Part shown: in pieces, positions 10,570-20,641 of the stretch
Layout: every line of letters starts with the position of its first letter
How positions within the stretch are numbered: position 1 is the stretch's first letter
From: Actinomadura sp. J1-007
GTDB lineage: Bacteria > Actinomycetota > Actinomycetes > Streptosporangiales > Streptosporangiaceae
NCBI RefSeq assembly: GCF_009793335.1
Contig: NZ_WING01000001.1
Coordinates: forward strand, 186,001 to 250,000
Direction of reading: 5' to 3'
DNA length: 64,000 bases
Translations under genes and position numbers: made by a program
The notes under the pieces: generated by a model
What the model saw: only the letters and a program-made list of their open reading frames with translations
Told to the model about the DNA's origin: nothing
The model's database searches: none

Positions 10570-11511
10570 TCACGGCGTACCGCTCCCCGTTCCGGTGCCG
10601 GTGCCGTTCGGCTGGGGCGCCCGGCCGCCCGGGGCGGTGGGCGGGACGCCGTCGCCGGGCACGACCGTGCCGGGGATGCCGACGACGCCCGCCGCGCCCG
10701 CCGACGCGGCGGCGGCCTGCGGGACGGGCCGGACGCGCCCGCCGGTGGTCTGTCCCGTGAGGCTGTCGATGAACGCGAGGCCCTCTCCGGGCCGCATGCC
10801 CTGCGCCCTGGCCCTGCGCGCCAGGTTGCCCGGGGACTCCTCCCTGGCGATCTGCTCCTGCAACGCCTGCCGCTGCTGCCCGAGCAGCTTGTTGCTCTGC
10901 TGGAGCCTGGTCAGGGTGAACGCGTCCTCGGCGAGGACGGTGTTGAGCAGCAGGAGGCTGACCAGCGCGCCGCCGAGCAGCCCGAGGATGAGCAGCACGA
11001 ACGGAGCGCGCGGCGCCGGCCGCGACCCGCGCCGCGCCGCGCGCGGCTCGGCCGGGCCCGCCTTGGCCTGCTTCTTCGCGGGCGCGGCGGACTTGGCCGG
11101 CTTGCCCGGCTTGGCCGCGGTCTTCGTCTCGGCGGACGCCGCCTTGCCCGCCGGCTTGCCCGGTGCCGCCTTGGCGGGCGCCGCGGACGCGGACCTGGCC
11201 GCCTTGGCCGCCGGCTTCGGGCGCGAGGCGCCCGGCGGGCGCGCCGCGGCCCTGCCGGACGCGGGCGGGCGTTCGGTCTTGCCCGTCTTGTCGGCCGTCC
11301 TCTTCTTCGCGGCCTTCTTGACGCCGTTCTTCGCGCCGTCCTTCGCGTCGGCCTTGGCGGGGCCGGCGGCGGACCGCCCGGCCGGCTTCCCGGCGGGCCC
11401 GGAGGCGCTCTCGGCGTCCCCGGCCTCCGGCTCGCGGTCCGGGCGGGACCGGCGCGGCTTCGGCGGGTGCGGTGGCGGGGATCCCGGCGGACGCCTGCTC
11501 GTCGTGGTCAT
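10570..11511 (-). CDS. ftsL: FtsL-like septum protein with histone-H1-like N-terminal tail
   Basis: This occupies the ftsL position between rsmH and ftsI. The 313-residue product has a very long cytoplasmic tail of about 170 residues made almost only of Lys, Ala, Pro, Gly and Arg ([20 protein letters not shown] is typical). A single TM helix follows (about 171-193), then a short coiled-coil segment ([20 protein letters not shown]) and a Pro/Gly/Thr-rich C-terminus. The TM-plus-coiled-coil core with the [12 protein letters not shown] motif fits FtsL/DivIC, which forms a complex with FtsB and FtsQ. The tail resembles the C-terminal domain of linker histones. The ATG overlaps the rsmH stop. Confidence 0.78.
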   Translation of the reverse strand: MTTTSRRPPGSPPPHPPKPRRSRPDREPEAGDAESASGPAGKPAGRSAAGPAKADAKDGAKNGVKKAAKKRTADKTGKTERPPASGRAAARPPGASRPKPAAKAARSASAAPAKAAPGKPAGKAASAETKTAAKPGKPAKSAAPAKKQAKAGPAEPRAARRGSRPAPRAPFVLLILGLLGGALVSLLLLNTVLAEDAFTLTRLQQSNKLLGQQRQALQEQIAREESPGNLARRARAQGMRPGEGLAFIDSLTGQTTGGRVRPVPQAAAASAGAAGVVGIPGTVVPGDGVPPTAPGGRAPQPNGTGTGTGSGTP

Positions 11512-12497
11512 GTCGCCTCCCGGACCCGTTCGGCGGCGCGCAGCCGCACCGACCCGGCCCGTGGGTTGGTCGTGGTCTCCTCGTCGTCCGGCAGCTCGGC
11601 CCCGCGCGTCAGCAGCCGGAACCTCGGCTGGTGATCGGGCAGCGGGACGGGCAGCTCGGGCGGGGTGGTGTCGGCGGTGTGCTCGGCGAGGACGCGCTTG
11701 GTGATGCGGTCCTCCAGGGAGTGGTAGCTGAGCACCACGACCCGCCCGCCGACGGGCAGCGCGTCGAGGGCGGCGGGCAGGGCCCGGCGCCAGGTGTCCA
11801 GCTCGCCGTTCACCTCGATGCGCAGCGCCTGGAACGTCCGCTTGGCCGGGTTGCCGCCGGTGCGGCGGGTCGCGGCCGGGATCGAGGTGCGCACCAGGTC
11901 GGCGAGCCGCTTGGTGGAGTCGAGCGGGGCGCGGTCGCGCTCGCGGACGATCGCCGAGGCGATCCGCTGCGCGAACCGCTCCTCGCCGTACTCGCGGAGG
12001 ATGCGGGCGAGCTCGGCGGGCGGGTAGCCGTTGACCACCTCGGCCGCGGTGAGGCCCTGGGTGCGGTCCATCCGCATGTCGAGCGGGGCGTCGTAGGAGT
12101 AGGCGAAGCCGCGTTCGGCCTCGTCGAGCTGCGGGGACGAGACGCCCAGGTCGAACAGCACGGCGTCGGCGGCGGGGACGCGCAGGCGGCGCAGCACGCC
12201 GGGCAGCTCGTCGTAGACGGCGTGCTCCAGCGTGACCCGGTCGCCGAACGGCGCGAGCCGCCGGGCGGACCGCTCCAGCGCGGTCGTGTCGCGGTCAAGG
12301 CCGATGAGCCGCAGGGCGGGGTGGGCGCGGAGCATCGCCTCGGCGTGCCCGCCCATCCCGAGGGTGCCGTCGACGTACACCGGCGCGCGGCCGGCGTCCT
12401 CCGGAACGGCGCGCACCGCCGGCGCGAGCAGTTCCAGGACGCGACCGAGCATGACCGGTACGTGACCGGCCTCGGCCGCGTGGTCGCCCACGTCCAT
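11508..12497 (-). CDS. rsmH: 16S rRNA (cytosine1402-N4)-methyltransferase RsmH
   Basis: RsmH (MraW) methylates N4 of C1402 in the 16S rRNA decoding centre using S-adenosylmethionine. Family landmarks in the 329-residue protein are [13 protein letters not shown] near the start, [16 protein letters not shown] (SAM-binding glycine loop), [28 protein letters not shown] and [16 protein letters not shown]. The ATG at 12497 is preceded by AAGGGGG at a good distance, so I prefer it over upstream in-frame starts. It lies between mraZ and ftsL; the 246 bp between rsmH and mraZ hold no gene I can support. Confidence 0.95.
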   Translation of the reverse strand: MDVGDHAAEAGHVPVMLGRVLELLAPAVRAVPEDAGRAPVYVDGTLGMGGHAEAMLRAHPALRLIGLDRDTTALERSARRLAPFGDRVTLEHAVYDELPGVLRRLRVPAADAVLFDLGVSSPQLDEAERGFAYSYDAPLDMRMDRTQGLTAAEVVNGYPPAELARILREYGEERFAQRIASAIVRERDRAPLDSTKRLADLVRTSIPAATRRTGGNPAKRTFQALRIEVNGELDTWRRALPAALDALPVGGRVVVLSYHSLEDRITKRVLAEHTADTTPPELPVPLPDHQPRFRLLTRGAELPDDEETTTNPRAGSVRLRAAERVREAT

Positions 12498-12743
12498 GTT
12501 CACCCCCTTGTGCCACCTCGCTCGCGGACTGTGTGGCATCGCCGTCCGGACCGTCCCGCAACCCCCGGCGGGGCCTCGCCCGGCCAGGTCCCCATCCGCT
12601 GCCCTTGAGGAAGATCACCGCGTGACCGCGGGGGAGTCGCCGTCTGGCACCGGGGAAGCTGCGCCAGTCTGGCTAGGAGAGCGGCTGGAGACCTGGCCGA
12701 ACGTGGGCCAGTGCCGGTCATCGGACCGACGTTGTGGATCAGC

Positions 12744-13175
12744 TCAGAGAATCCCTGGCAACACCTCCCCCGAGACGTCCGAGAACGCCTCCTCTTCCTG
12801 TTCGAGGTAGTCCTCCCAGGCGGGCGTGTCCCAGATCTCCAGGCGCGTGTTGGCCCCGATGACCGTGCAGTCGCGCCGCAGCCCGGCGTACTTGCGCAGG
12901 GGCGGCGGGATGGTCACGCGGCCCTGCTTGTCGGGGACCTCGTCGGAGGCGCTGGCGAAGAAGACGCGGCTGTAGGCGCGCACCGCCTTCTCGGTGACCG
13001 GCGCGGCACGCAGAGCCTCGGTGATGCGCTGGAACTCCGCCATGGGGAAGACGTACAGGCAGCGCTCCTGGCCCTTCGTGATCACCAATCCCCCCGACAG
13101 CTCCTCGCGGTACTTCGCCGGCAGGAACAGCCGTCCCTTGTCGTCGAGACGCGGCGAATGGGTGCCGAGGAACAC
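12744..13175 (-). CDS. mraZ: Transcriptional regulator MraZ
   Basis: MraZ is the DNA-binding repressor at the head of dcw clusters; it forms rings and binds direct repeats in its own promoter. The 143-residue product has the two SpoVT/AbrB-like halves: [20 protein letters not shown] and [22 protein letters not shown], each with the DxKGR/DxQGR motif. I chose GTG 13175 (VFLGTHSP) because GGGAGG at 13184-13189 sits eight bases upstream. The longer alternative GTG at 13184 would overlap that ribosome site. Upstream lies an obvious autoregulatory promoter with phased repeats. Confidence 0.94.
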   Translation of the reverse strand: MFLGTHSPRLDDKGRLFLPAKYREELSGGLVITKGQERCLYVFPMAEFQRITEALRAAPVTEKAVRAYSRVFFASASDEVPDKQGRVTIPPPLRKYAGLRRDCTVIGANTRLEIWDTPAWEDYLEQEEEAFSDVSGEVLPGIL

Positions 13176-13212
13176 CGGCCCCACCTCCCGCGCCGCATGG
13201 GGCGCTACTGCT

Positions 13213-13254
13213 CCCCACGGCGCCCCACTCTACTCCACTCTTCCCCACCGTCAA
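13213..13254 (-). promoter_or_regulatory. mraZ promoter with four 10-bp-phased MraZ boxes
   Basis: On the minus strand there is a -35 TTGACG (13249-13254), a 16-bp spacer and a -10 TAGAGT (13227-13232), giving a start about 45 nt before the mraZ GTG. Four direct repeats GTGGGG/GTGGAG, each followed by 4 bp, lie at exactly 10-bp intervals (plus-strand CCCCAC/CTCCAC at 13213, 13223, 13233 and 13243) and overlap the promoter. Tandem GTGG-type repeats with 10-bp phasing are the known MraZ target architecture, so autorepression of the dcw operon is likely. Confidence 0.85.
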
Positions 13255-13691
13255 CAACGAAAACATGCTTCGCGCGTCGAGATCGTTCGTAAAGCCGCAG
13301 GTCACAGGGGGTGGTGCGGAGTGGGGCGGGCGGGGGGCGCCCCGGCGGCGCGGTCCCGGCGGGCGCGGCCGCACCGCTCCGCGAGCGGTGACCGAACGCC
13401 CGCGGCGGGGCTCCGCGGGGGCCTTCCGGGCGGCCGTCCGGAGGCGCGGTGGAGGGAAGTGGCGGGCCCGGCGGGGCCGAGGCGGTGATCCCGGTGGAGC
13501 ACAATGGGCTCCCGTTCATCGTGAACATCGCGGCGGCCCGCGCGACGACGTACTGTCGGTTCAGCGGGCGCGCAAGCGCCGCGCCGGCCCGCCGGAACGG
13601 GCCCCGCGGGCGGAACGGGCCGCGGGGCGCGGGTCCCCGGACGGGCCGGTCAGCAGACACCACGCGGCCGGAAGGCTGAGGAGGGTTGCCG
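13255..13691. other. Divergent intergenic region between mraZ and moxR
   Basis: About 440 bp separate the mraZ promoter from the moxR operon. The part at 13320-13480 is extremely G-rich. A short inverted repeat, GTTCA-TCG-TGAAC, lies at 13514-13526. An open frame at 13449-13679 has no recognisable similarity or good ribosome site, and I do not call it. The moxR promoter should be here, but I cannot point to convincing hexamers. Confidence 0.5.
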
Positions 13692-14754
13692 GTGGCAGTA
13701 GGCACGCACGGAGAGTCGTTCATGGAGGCCGCCGGCTCCCCCGGGCCCGGTGCGGGCCCGGCCTCGGTCTCGACGGGCTCGCGCAGGTCGCCACCAAGAT
13801 CCGGGACGCGGTCGAGTCGGTGATCGAGGGCAAGCCCGCCGTGGTCCGGCTCGCGCTGACCGTGCTGCTGGCGGAGGGGCACCTGCTGATCGAGGACGTC
13901 CCCGGCGTCGGCAAGACGATGCTCGCCAAGGCGCTGGCCCGCTCGGTCGACTGCTCGGTGCGGCGGGTGCAGTTCACCCCCGACCTGCTCCCGAGCGACA
14001 TCACCGGGGTCAGCGCCTACAACCAGGAGGCGCGCGAGTTCGAGTTCAAGCCCGGCCCGGTGTTCGCCAACATCGTGGTCGGCGACGAGATCAACCGCGC
14101 CTCCCCGAAGACGCAGTCGGCCCTGCTGGAGTGCATGGAGGAGCGCCAGGTCACGGTCGACGGCACCACGTACGGGCTGGAGCGGCCGTTCATGGTGATC
14201 TCCACACAGAACCCGGTGGAGATGGAGGGGACCTATCCCCTGCCGGAGGCGCAGCGCGACCGGTTCACCGCCCGGATCTCGATGGGCTACCCCGACCCGG
14301 CCGCCGAGCTGGAGATGCTCGACGTGCACGGGCAGTCGTCCCCGCTCGACCGGCTGAGCCCCGTCGCGCACGCGGCCGACGTCCGCGAGCTGATCGAGGT
14401 CGTCCGGCGCCAGCACGTGTCGGCGGCCGTCCGGCAGTACGCGATCGACCTGGTGACCGCGACCCGCACCCATCCCGAGCTGCGGCTCGGCGCGTCCCCC
14501 GCGCGACGCTGCACCTGGTGCGGGCGGCGCGGGCGTACGCGGCGCTGGACGAGCGCGACTACGTGCTGCCCGACGACGTCCAGGACCTGGCCGTGCCCGT
14601 CCTCGCGCACCGGCTGCTCCCGACGGCCGAGGCGCAGGTCGAACGGCGCCGCCCCGAGCACGTGGTCGCCGAGCTGGTGAGCCGGCTGCCGGTGCCGTCC
14701 GCCCGCGCGCAGGCCGCCCCCTCGTCCCCCAGGTCCCCAGGAAGTGAACGTTGA
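13692..14754 (+). CDS. MoxR-family AAA+ ATPase (frame breaks)
   Basis: MoxR ATPases act as chaperones that mature or load partner proteins, commonly with DUF58/VWA proteins. Visible are Walker [17 protein letters not shown], Walker [21 protein letters not shown], sensor region [23 protein letters not shown] and the C-terminal lid ([24 protein letters not shown]). I place the start at GTG 13692 ([13 protein letters not shown]) because GGAGG stands seven bases upstream. Reaching the catalytic frame then needs one missing base around 13755-13775. A second break at the C run 14496-14500 separates LRLGASP from [13 protein letters not shown]. The stop overlaps the next start (TTGA). Confidence 0.9.
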
Positions 14755-16053
14755 GAAGAGCGCTGGCCGGACTGACCACGCGCGGGAGGTCGTTCGTCGC
14801 GGCGGGGGCGACCGCCATCGTCTGCGCGTTCGCCCTCGGCGAGCGTGACCTGCTGCGCGCGGGCGTCCTCGTCCTCGTGCTGCCGCTGCTGTGCACCCTC
14901 GCGGTGTCGCGGACGCGGTACCGGCTCGCGTGCGCGCGCAAGCTGGAGCCGTCCCGGCTGGCGGTCGGCCACGAGGCGCGCGCCGACCTGAGGCTGGAGA
15001 ACGTGTCGCGGCTGCCGAGCGGGCTGCTGATGGTCGAGGACCAGGTCCCGTACACGCTCGGCGGGCGGGCCCGGTTCGTGCTGGACCGGATCGAGCCGCG
15101 CGGGTCGCGCGAGCTGAGCTACCGGATCCGGTCCGACGTGCGCGGGCGCTACCGGGTGGGGCCGCTGGTCGTACGGCTCGCCGACCCGTTCGGGATGGTG
15201 GAGCTGGTCCGCTCGTTCAGCCTGGCCGACACGCTGACGGTGACGCCCGCGATCGTGGCGCTGCCGCCCGAACGGCTGGCGGGCGCGTGGACGGGCGGCG
15301 GCGACAGCCTCGCCCGCACGGTCGCGACGGCGGGCGAGGACGACGTGGCGCCGCGCGAGTACCGGCACGGCGACGACCTGCGGCGCGTGCACTGGCGGTC
15401 GACCGCGCGGTACGGCGAGCTGATGGTGCGGCGCGAGGAGCAGCACTGGCAGAGCAGCGGGACGCTGTTCCTCGACGCCCGCCGCGTCGCGCACTGGGGC
15501 GACGGGCCCGGCGGGTCGTTCGAGCAGGCGGTGTCGGTGACCGCGTCGGTGGGCGTGCACCTCGGGCGGGCCGGGATGGGCCTGCGGTACGTGACGGACG
15601 AGGGTGAGGCGCTGCCGCCTTCGGTGTCGTTCGAGAGCGCCTTCGAGGGCCTGCTGCTCGACGCGCTCGCGGTGGCGCGGACGTCGCGGGGCCACACGCT
15701 GACGCCCGGCCTCGCGGCGCTGCGCGGCAGGCTCGGGCGGGGCCGCGACGGCGACGGGCTGGTCGTCGCGGTGTTCGGGCGCTGAAGCCGGACGAGGCGC
15801 GCGCGGTCGCGGCGGCGCGGCAGGGCACCGCGACGTGCGTCGCGATCCTCGTCGACCCCGACCACGCGGGCCGTCCCGCCGCGCCCGCGCCGCAGGGCGG
15901 GGCGGACGGCCCGGTGTCGGGCAGCGAGCGGGCGGCGCGGCTGCTGCGCGCCGGCGGGTGGCGGGTGGTGATCGTCCGGTCGGCCGCCGACCTCGCCGGC
16001 GCCTGGGCGCTCGCCGACCAGGCCACCGAGGACTTCGCCAGGGCGGTTCATGA
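14751..16053 (+). CDS. DUF58 domain-containing membrane protein (frame breaks)
   Basis: Partner of the MoxR ATPase in a very common actinobacterial MoxR-DUF58-transglutaminase operon; its exact function is not established. Two hydrophobic N-terminal segments ([35 protein letters not shown]) precede a beta-rich region and the DUF58 core [26 protein letters not shown] (about residues 200-230). The first frame stops at 15783 (VVAVFGR), but the next frame continues [20 protein letters not shown] without a start. A second break near 16041-16044 would let the protein end at 16053, overlapping the next ATG as ATGA. With both repaired the protein is about 434 residues. Confidence 0.85.
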
Positions 16054-18611
16054 GGGTCCGGATGACGATCATCGCCGGGCTGGCGACGCTGGCCGGCTCG
16101 GTCGGGCTGTACCCGCTGTTCGCGACCGGCGGCTGGTTCTGGTCGGGGCTCGGCGCGGTCGCGTCCGTCGCGGCCGGCGGCCTGGTCGTGCGGCGGTTCC
16201 GCGTGCCGGCGCCGGTCAGCGCGCTCGGCGGGCTCGCCGCCCTGCACCTGTACCTGACCGTCATGTACGCGCCGGGGGAGGCGCTGCTCGGCGTCGTGCC
16301 GACGCCCGGCTCGATCCGCAGGCTCGCCGAGCTGATCGGCGACGGCTGGGACGCCGCCGGCCGGTACGCGGCGCCGGTGCCGCTCGTGCCCGGCATCGCG
16401 ATGCTGGTCGCGGCCGGGATCGGGCTCGTCGCGGTGCTGGTGGACCTGCTCGCCGTCCGGCTGCGCAGGGCCGCGCCCGCCGGGCTGCCGCTGCTCGCGA
16501 TGTACAGCGTGCCGGCCGCCGTGCGCGAGGACGGCGTGAGCTGGCTGGCGTTCGGCGTCGGCGCCCTCGGGTTCCTGGCGCTGCTGATGAGCGACGCCCG
16601 CGAGCAGGTCGGCGGGTGGGGCCGGGCGGTGTTCACGCCGCGCTGGTCGGAGGAGGTCCCGATGGCCGGGCGGCGAGCCCGCCGCCCGACCGGCGGCGCG
16701 AGCGGCCCGACGCGAGCGCGCTCGCCGCGAGCGGTCGGCGCATCGGGGTCGCCGCCGTCGCGGTGGCCGTGCTCGTCCCGACGGCCGTGCCGGGCATCCA
16801 CCCGCGCGGCATGTTCGGGATGGGCGGCGGCGGGGGCGGCGGCGGGACGGAGACCGTGACCACGCCCGACCCGCTGGTCAGCCTCAAGCGGGAGCTGACC
16901 CGCCCGGACGACTCGGTCGTGCTGACCTACCGGACCGACGACCCGGCCGGGCCGGACTACCTGCGGCTGTACGCGCTGGACAGGTTCGACGGCGACCGCT
17001 GGACCTACAGCGCGCTCCAGAGCAGCGCCAAGGACCGGCTGTCGGGCCGTACGCTGCCGTCCCCGCCCGGCCTCGGCGGCGTGCCCGCCCGGACGGTGAC
17101 GACCCGGGTGCGGGTCCGCAAGGAGGTCAAGCGCATGACCTTCCTGCCGGTGCCGTACGCGCCGTCCCAGGTGTCGATCAAGGGCGACTGGCGGGTGCAC
17201 GCCGGGTCGCTGATGGTCTACTCGCTGCGCGATTCGGCGGGCGGCCGGTCGTACACGGTCAGGAGCGTGCGGGCGCGGCCGACCGGCGCGGACCTGTCGG
17301 CGGCGCGCGGCTACCCCGGCGACGTCGTCTCGCACTTCACGTCCGTGCCGAGGAACGTCCCCCCGCAGATCCACGACCTGGCGCGGCAGATCACGGCGGG
17401 CGCCACGACGGCGCACCAGCAGGCGGTACGGCTCCAGCGGTGGTTCACGCAGACCGGCGGGTTCGTGTACGACCTGTCGGCGCCGGCGCCGCAGCACGGC
17501 AGCGACCTCACCGACTTCCTGCTGCGCGGCAAGCGCGGCTACTGCGAGCAGTTCGCGGCGGCGATGGCGCTGATGGCCCGCATCCTCGGCATCCCGGCCC
17601 GCGTCGCGATGGGCTACACGCCGGGCACGCAGTCGGGCCCCGACGAGTGGATCGTACGGTCGCAGGACGCCCACGCGTGGCCCGAGCTGTACTTCGAGGG
17701 GGCGGGCTGGGTGCGGTTCGAGCCGACGCCCGGCGGCCCCGCCGGGCAGGGCACCGCGTCGGCGCCCGCCTACAGCGAGCCGTCCGGCTCGTCCTCGGCG
17801 CAGCACCCGCAGGGCGAGACGGAGCCGTCCAGCGGGCCGTCCGCCGGCTCCACCGGGCGCGCCGCGCCGAACCGCGGCCAGCACGACCGCCCCGACTTCG
17901 GGCCGACCGACGACCCGCGGGCGGAGGAGAGCGACGACTCCGGCGGCTCGTCCCCGGCGTGGCTGGCGGGCGTCCTGGTCGTCCTGCTGATGGCGCTCGC
18001 GGTGCCGATGGTCGTCCGCGTGCTCGCGCGGCGGCGCCGCTGGGCCGCGGTCACCGCCTCCCCCGGCCGTTCACCGGACGCGGCCCGCGCCGCCGACCCC
18101 GCCGACGCGGCGCACGCCGCCTGGGGGAGATGCGCGCCGACGCCCTCGACCACGGCCTCCGCTGGCGCGCCAGCGACTCCCCCCGCGCCGCCGCGCGCCG
18201 CCTCGGGGAACTGCTGGAGCTGGACGACGAGAGCGCCGGTGCGCTCGGCCGGATCGCCCGCGCCGAGGAACTGGCCCGCTACTCCCGTACGGCGGCGCCC
18301 GCACCCGCCGACAGCCTGCGCGCCGACGTCCGTACGGTACGCGAGGCGTTCGCGGCGTCGGTGGCCCCCCGCACCCGCTGGCGCGCCCGCCTGCTCCCCC
18401 GTCCACGGTCGCCCAGACCTCGGAGGCCGTACGATCCGCGGGCGGCCGTTCCATGGAGGCCCTCACCCGCCTGGAAGAACTGGCGGCCCGCCTCCCCTCC
18501 CCGGCCGCCGCAGCAACCGCCCCTGACCCGAGCCCGCGGAGAAGCCATGTGGCTCCGGGGCTTGGGACCGTGAGGTGGACGAACAGCTCAATGATCACGC
18601 GAGCGCGTTAA
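16050..18611 (+). CDS. Transglutaminase-like membrane protein with DUF3488-type N-terminus (frame breaks)
   Basis: Third gene of the MoxR operon. It begins [17 protein letters not shown] with several TM helices, followed by a periplasmic or extracellular transglutaminase-like domain: DFLLRGKRGYCEQFAAAMAL (catalytic Cys), VAMGYTPG, and DAHAWPELYFEGAGWVRFEPTP (His and Asp/Glu). A Ser/Pro/Gly-rich linker, a further TM helix (WLAGVLVVLLMALAVPMVV) and a cytoplasmic DUF4129-like tail (RADALDHGLRWRASDSPRAAA) follow. Breaks near 16670, at the G run 18123-18127 and the C run 18396-18400 must be repaired. The last repair gives a natural tail (STVAQTSEAVRSAGG) ending at 18611, immediately before the terminator. 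The substrate is unknown. Confidence 0.85.
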
Positions 18612-18653
18612 CTAACCGGGGAGGCGACGCCGAAGGCGAGCCTCCCCGGTTAG
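18612..18653. terminator. Perfect 14-bp hairpin closing the MoxR operon
   Basis: CTAACCGGGGAGGC (18612-18625) pairs perfectly with GCCTCCCCGGTTAG (18640-18653); the loop can form an inner CGCC-GAA-GGCG stem. It lies directly after the repaired transglutaminase stop and between convergent genes, so it may end transcription from both sides. No T-run follows, as is usual for high-GC actinomycete terminators. Confidence 0.8.
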
Positions 18654-18698
18654 ATCGCGAAGCGATGCAGCGCTCGCAAAGGCACGGTCAGGGAGCGA

Positions 18699-18772
18699 GC
18701 CGCCAGGCGAGCGGACTGGGCCGGGACTTCAATCAACACAGCCGCTAGGCGAGCGCCGTAGGCCGGGACTTC
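18699..18772. repeat. Imperfect 32-bp direct repeat, two copies
   Basis: The segments 18699-18730 and 18741-18772 align over 32 bases with 27 identical positions; both start GCCGC and end GGCCGGGACTTC. The second copy touches the stop codon of the DUF3040 gene. They lie between convergent genes. No function is known to me; they may be remnants of a duplicated intergenic element. Confidence 0.7.
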
Positions 18773-19194
18773 TTAAATACCGCCGTCCCCTTCGGTGCGG
18801 CGGCGCCAGCGCTCTTCCATGCGCTCCATGAAGCCGGCCTTGGGGCGCCTCCCCGCTGGCGGCGCCGGCGGCGGGGGCGGCCTCCGGAGGCGGCGGCCTC
18901 GGTGCCGATGCCGGTCATGCGCTTCCAGCTCGTCAGCGCCCAGACGCAGCAGACCACCATCAGCAGGAAGCCGGTCACGCTGACCGCGATGGTCACCGTC
19001 CCCTGGTTGATGACGAGTCCGGCCATCAGCGCGCAGACGCCCACCACGAAGCCGAGGGCCGCCTTCACGATCCGGCGCTTGTAGTGCACCTGCGGGTTGG
19101 TGGAGCGGACCGCGTGAGCGAACTTCGGATCCTCGGCGTACAACGCCTGCTCGATCTGGTCGAGCATGCGCTGCTCGTGATCAGAGAGCGGCAC
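18773..19194 (-). CDS. DUF3040 domain-containing membrane protein (frame break)
   Basis: Small actinobacterial protein of unknown function. The GTG start at 19194 is preceded by GGGAGG four bases away and gives VPLSDHEQRMLDQIEQALYAEDPKFA, the DUF3040 signature. Two TM helices follow (AALGFVVGVCALMAGLVI and VTIAVSVTGFLLMVVCCVWAL). After the helices the frame breaks at the G run 18842-18845. The other frame supplies KAGFMERMEERWRRRTEG, a typical DUF3040 end, and stops at 18773. The repaired length is 140 residues. The 147 bp upstream, before dinB ends, probably hold its promoter. Confidence 0.85.
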
Positions 19195-19341
19195 GGCGCC
19201 TCCCAACGACAGCCCCGCGACGGGGTATCCGATGCAGGACGGGAACCTCAACGGTGATATGCCCAGAATACGAGCCCCGACGAGCGTACGAAAGCGAACG
19301 GCCTACCGCGGACCACTTCCCGGTCACCTCATCCGCCTGTC

Positions 19342-20607
19342 TCATCGGCCCGTTTCCCCTCCGTCACGCCCGTCACCGTCGTCGGCCCTCCGGACGAGCG
19401 CGGCGGGACGGACCATGCCGCGGCCGAACCGGTTCGCCACCTGGTCCATCGCACGCTCGGCCTCGCGCCAGCCGCTTTCCGGCTCGTCGAAGGCGAGCTG
19501 GCGGGGGGCCTCGTCGGCCGGGCCCAGGTTCTCGACCCGTACCCCGACCAGACGGAGTCGTACCCGTTCCAGACCGGCCGCCTCGTACAGCTCGCAGGCT
19601 GTGACATAGATCACACGGGCGAGATCGGTGGGCTCACGGAGCGTGCGCGACCGTGTGATCGTCTTGAAGTCGGCCATCCGGAGCTTGACGCTGACCGTCC
19701 GGCCCGCGTTCCCGCTCGCGCGCAGACGCGCGCCGACCTTCTCGGCCAGCCGTAGCAGCTCCCGGCGGATGGTCTCCGGGTCGTCGATGTCGTGGTCGAA
19801 CGTCTCCTCGGCGCCGATGCTCTTGTCCGGGGTGTGCGGGACGACCTCGCGCGGGTCGCGTCCCCAGGACAGGTCGTGCAGGTGGGCGCCGAGGGCGTTG
19901 CCGAGCTCGCGCTGGAGGGTGCCGAGCGGGACCTGGGCGAGCTGGCCGACGGTGCGGAGGCCGAGGCGGGTCAGGGCCTGCTCGGTGCGCTCGCCGACGC
20001 CCCACAGCGCCGCGACGGGCAGGGGGTGCAGGAAGTCCTGGACGCCGTCCGCCGCGACGACGAGGAGGCCGTCGGGCTTGCAGTGGGTGGAGGCGAGCTT
20101 GGCGACGAACTTGTTGGCGGCGACGCCGACCGAGCAGGTGATGCCCTGCTGGTCGCGGACCTGCGCGCGGATCTGCCGCGCGATCTCCGCGGGGCGGCCG
20201 AGCCGGCGCAGCGCCCCGCCGACGTCGAGGAACGCCTCGTCCAGCGACAGCGGCTCGACCAGCGGCGTGACCGTCCGGAAGATCTCGAAGACGGCCGCGG
20301 AGACCCTGGAGTACTTCTCGTGGCGGGGCGGCAGCACCACGGCCTGCGGGCAGAGCCGCCGCGCGCGGGTCATCGGCATGGCGGAGTGGACGCCGTAGCG
20401 GCGCGCCTCGTACGACGCGGCCGACACCACGCCGCGCCCGCCGACCCCGCCGACGATGACGGGGCGGCCGCGCAGCTCGGGGCGTTCGAGCAGTTCGACG
20501 CTCACGAAGAAGGCGTCCATGTCGACGTGCAGGATGGGGCAGCCGGTGTCGTCGGCCGGGGGGCCCGGCTGGGGTCCCGGCCGGTGCAGCTGCTGTTTGC
20601 GGCTCAT
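19342..20607 (-). CDS. dinB: DNA polymerase IV (Y family)
   Basis: Error-prone translesion polymerase. The 421-residue protein has the catalytic palm motifs ILHVDMDAFFVSVE and PLSLDEAFLDV, the steric-gate region YEARRYGVHSAMP, helix-hairpin-helix segments (GVGERTEQALTRLG) and the little-finger domain. Near the C-terminus RQLAFD resembles a beta-clamp binding motif. The start MSRKQQLHRPG at 20607 lies 34 bp after the methyltransferase stop; both genes are on the minus strand and may be co-transcribed. Confidence 0.94.
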   Translation of the reverse strand: MSRKQQLHRPGPQPGPPADDTGCPILHVDMDAFFVSVELLERPELRGRPVIVGGVGGRGVVSAASYEARRYGVHSAMPMTRARRLCPQAVVLPPRHEKYSRVSAAVFEIFRTVTPLVEPLSLDEAFLDVGGALRRLGRPAEIARQIRAQVRDQQGITCSVGVAANKFVAKLASTHCKPDGLLVVAADGVQDFLHPLPVAALWGVGERTEQALTRLGLRTVGQLAQVPLGTLQRELGNALGAHLHDLSWGRDPREVVPHTPDKSIGAEETFDHDIDDPETIRRELLRLAEKVGARLRASGNAGRTVSVKLRMADFKTITRSRTLREPTDLARVIYVTACELYEAAGLERVRLRLVGVRVENLGPADEAPRQLAFDEPESGWREAERAMDQVANRFGRGMVRPAALVRRADDGDGRDGGETGR

Positions 20608-20641
20608 CTCACGTCACAGGGCTCTCACGGCGCGGCCCGCG

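Noticed and set aside
13449..13679. A 76-codon plus-strand ORF between mraZ and moxR.
   Set aside because: It has no recognisable family, its ribosome site is poor, and it lies in a region of biased composition upstream of moxR.
13205..15055. A 616-codon minus-strand frame antisense to moxR and the DUF58 gene.
   Set aside because: It mirrors the plus-strand genes, shows no domain similarity and has no ribosome site.
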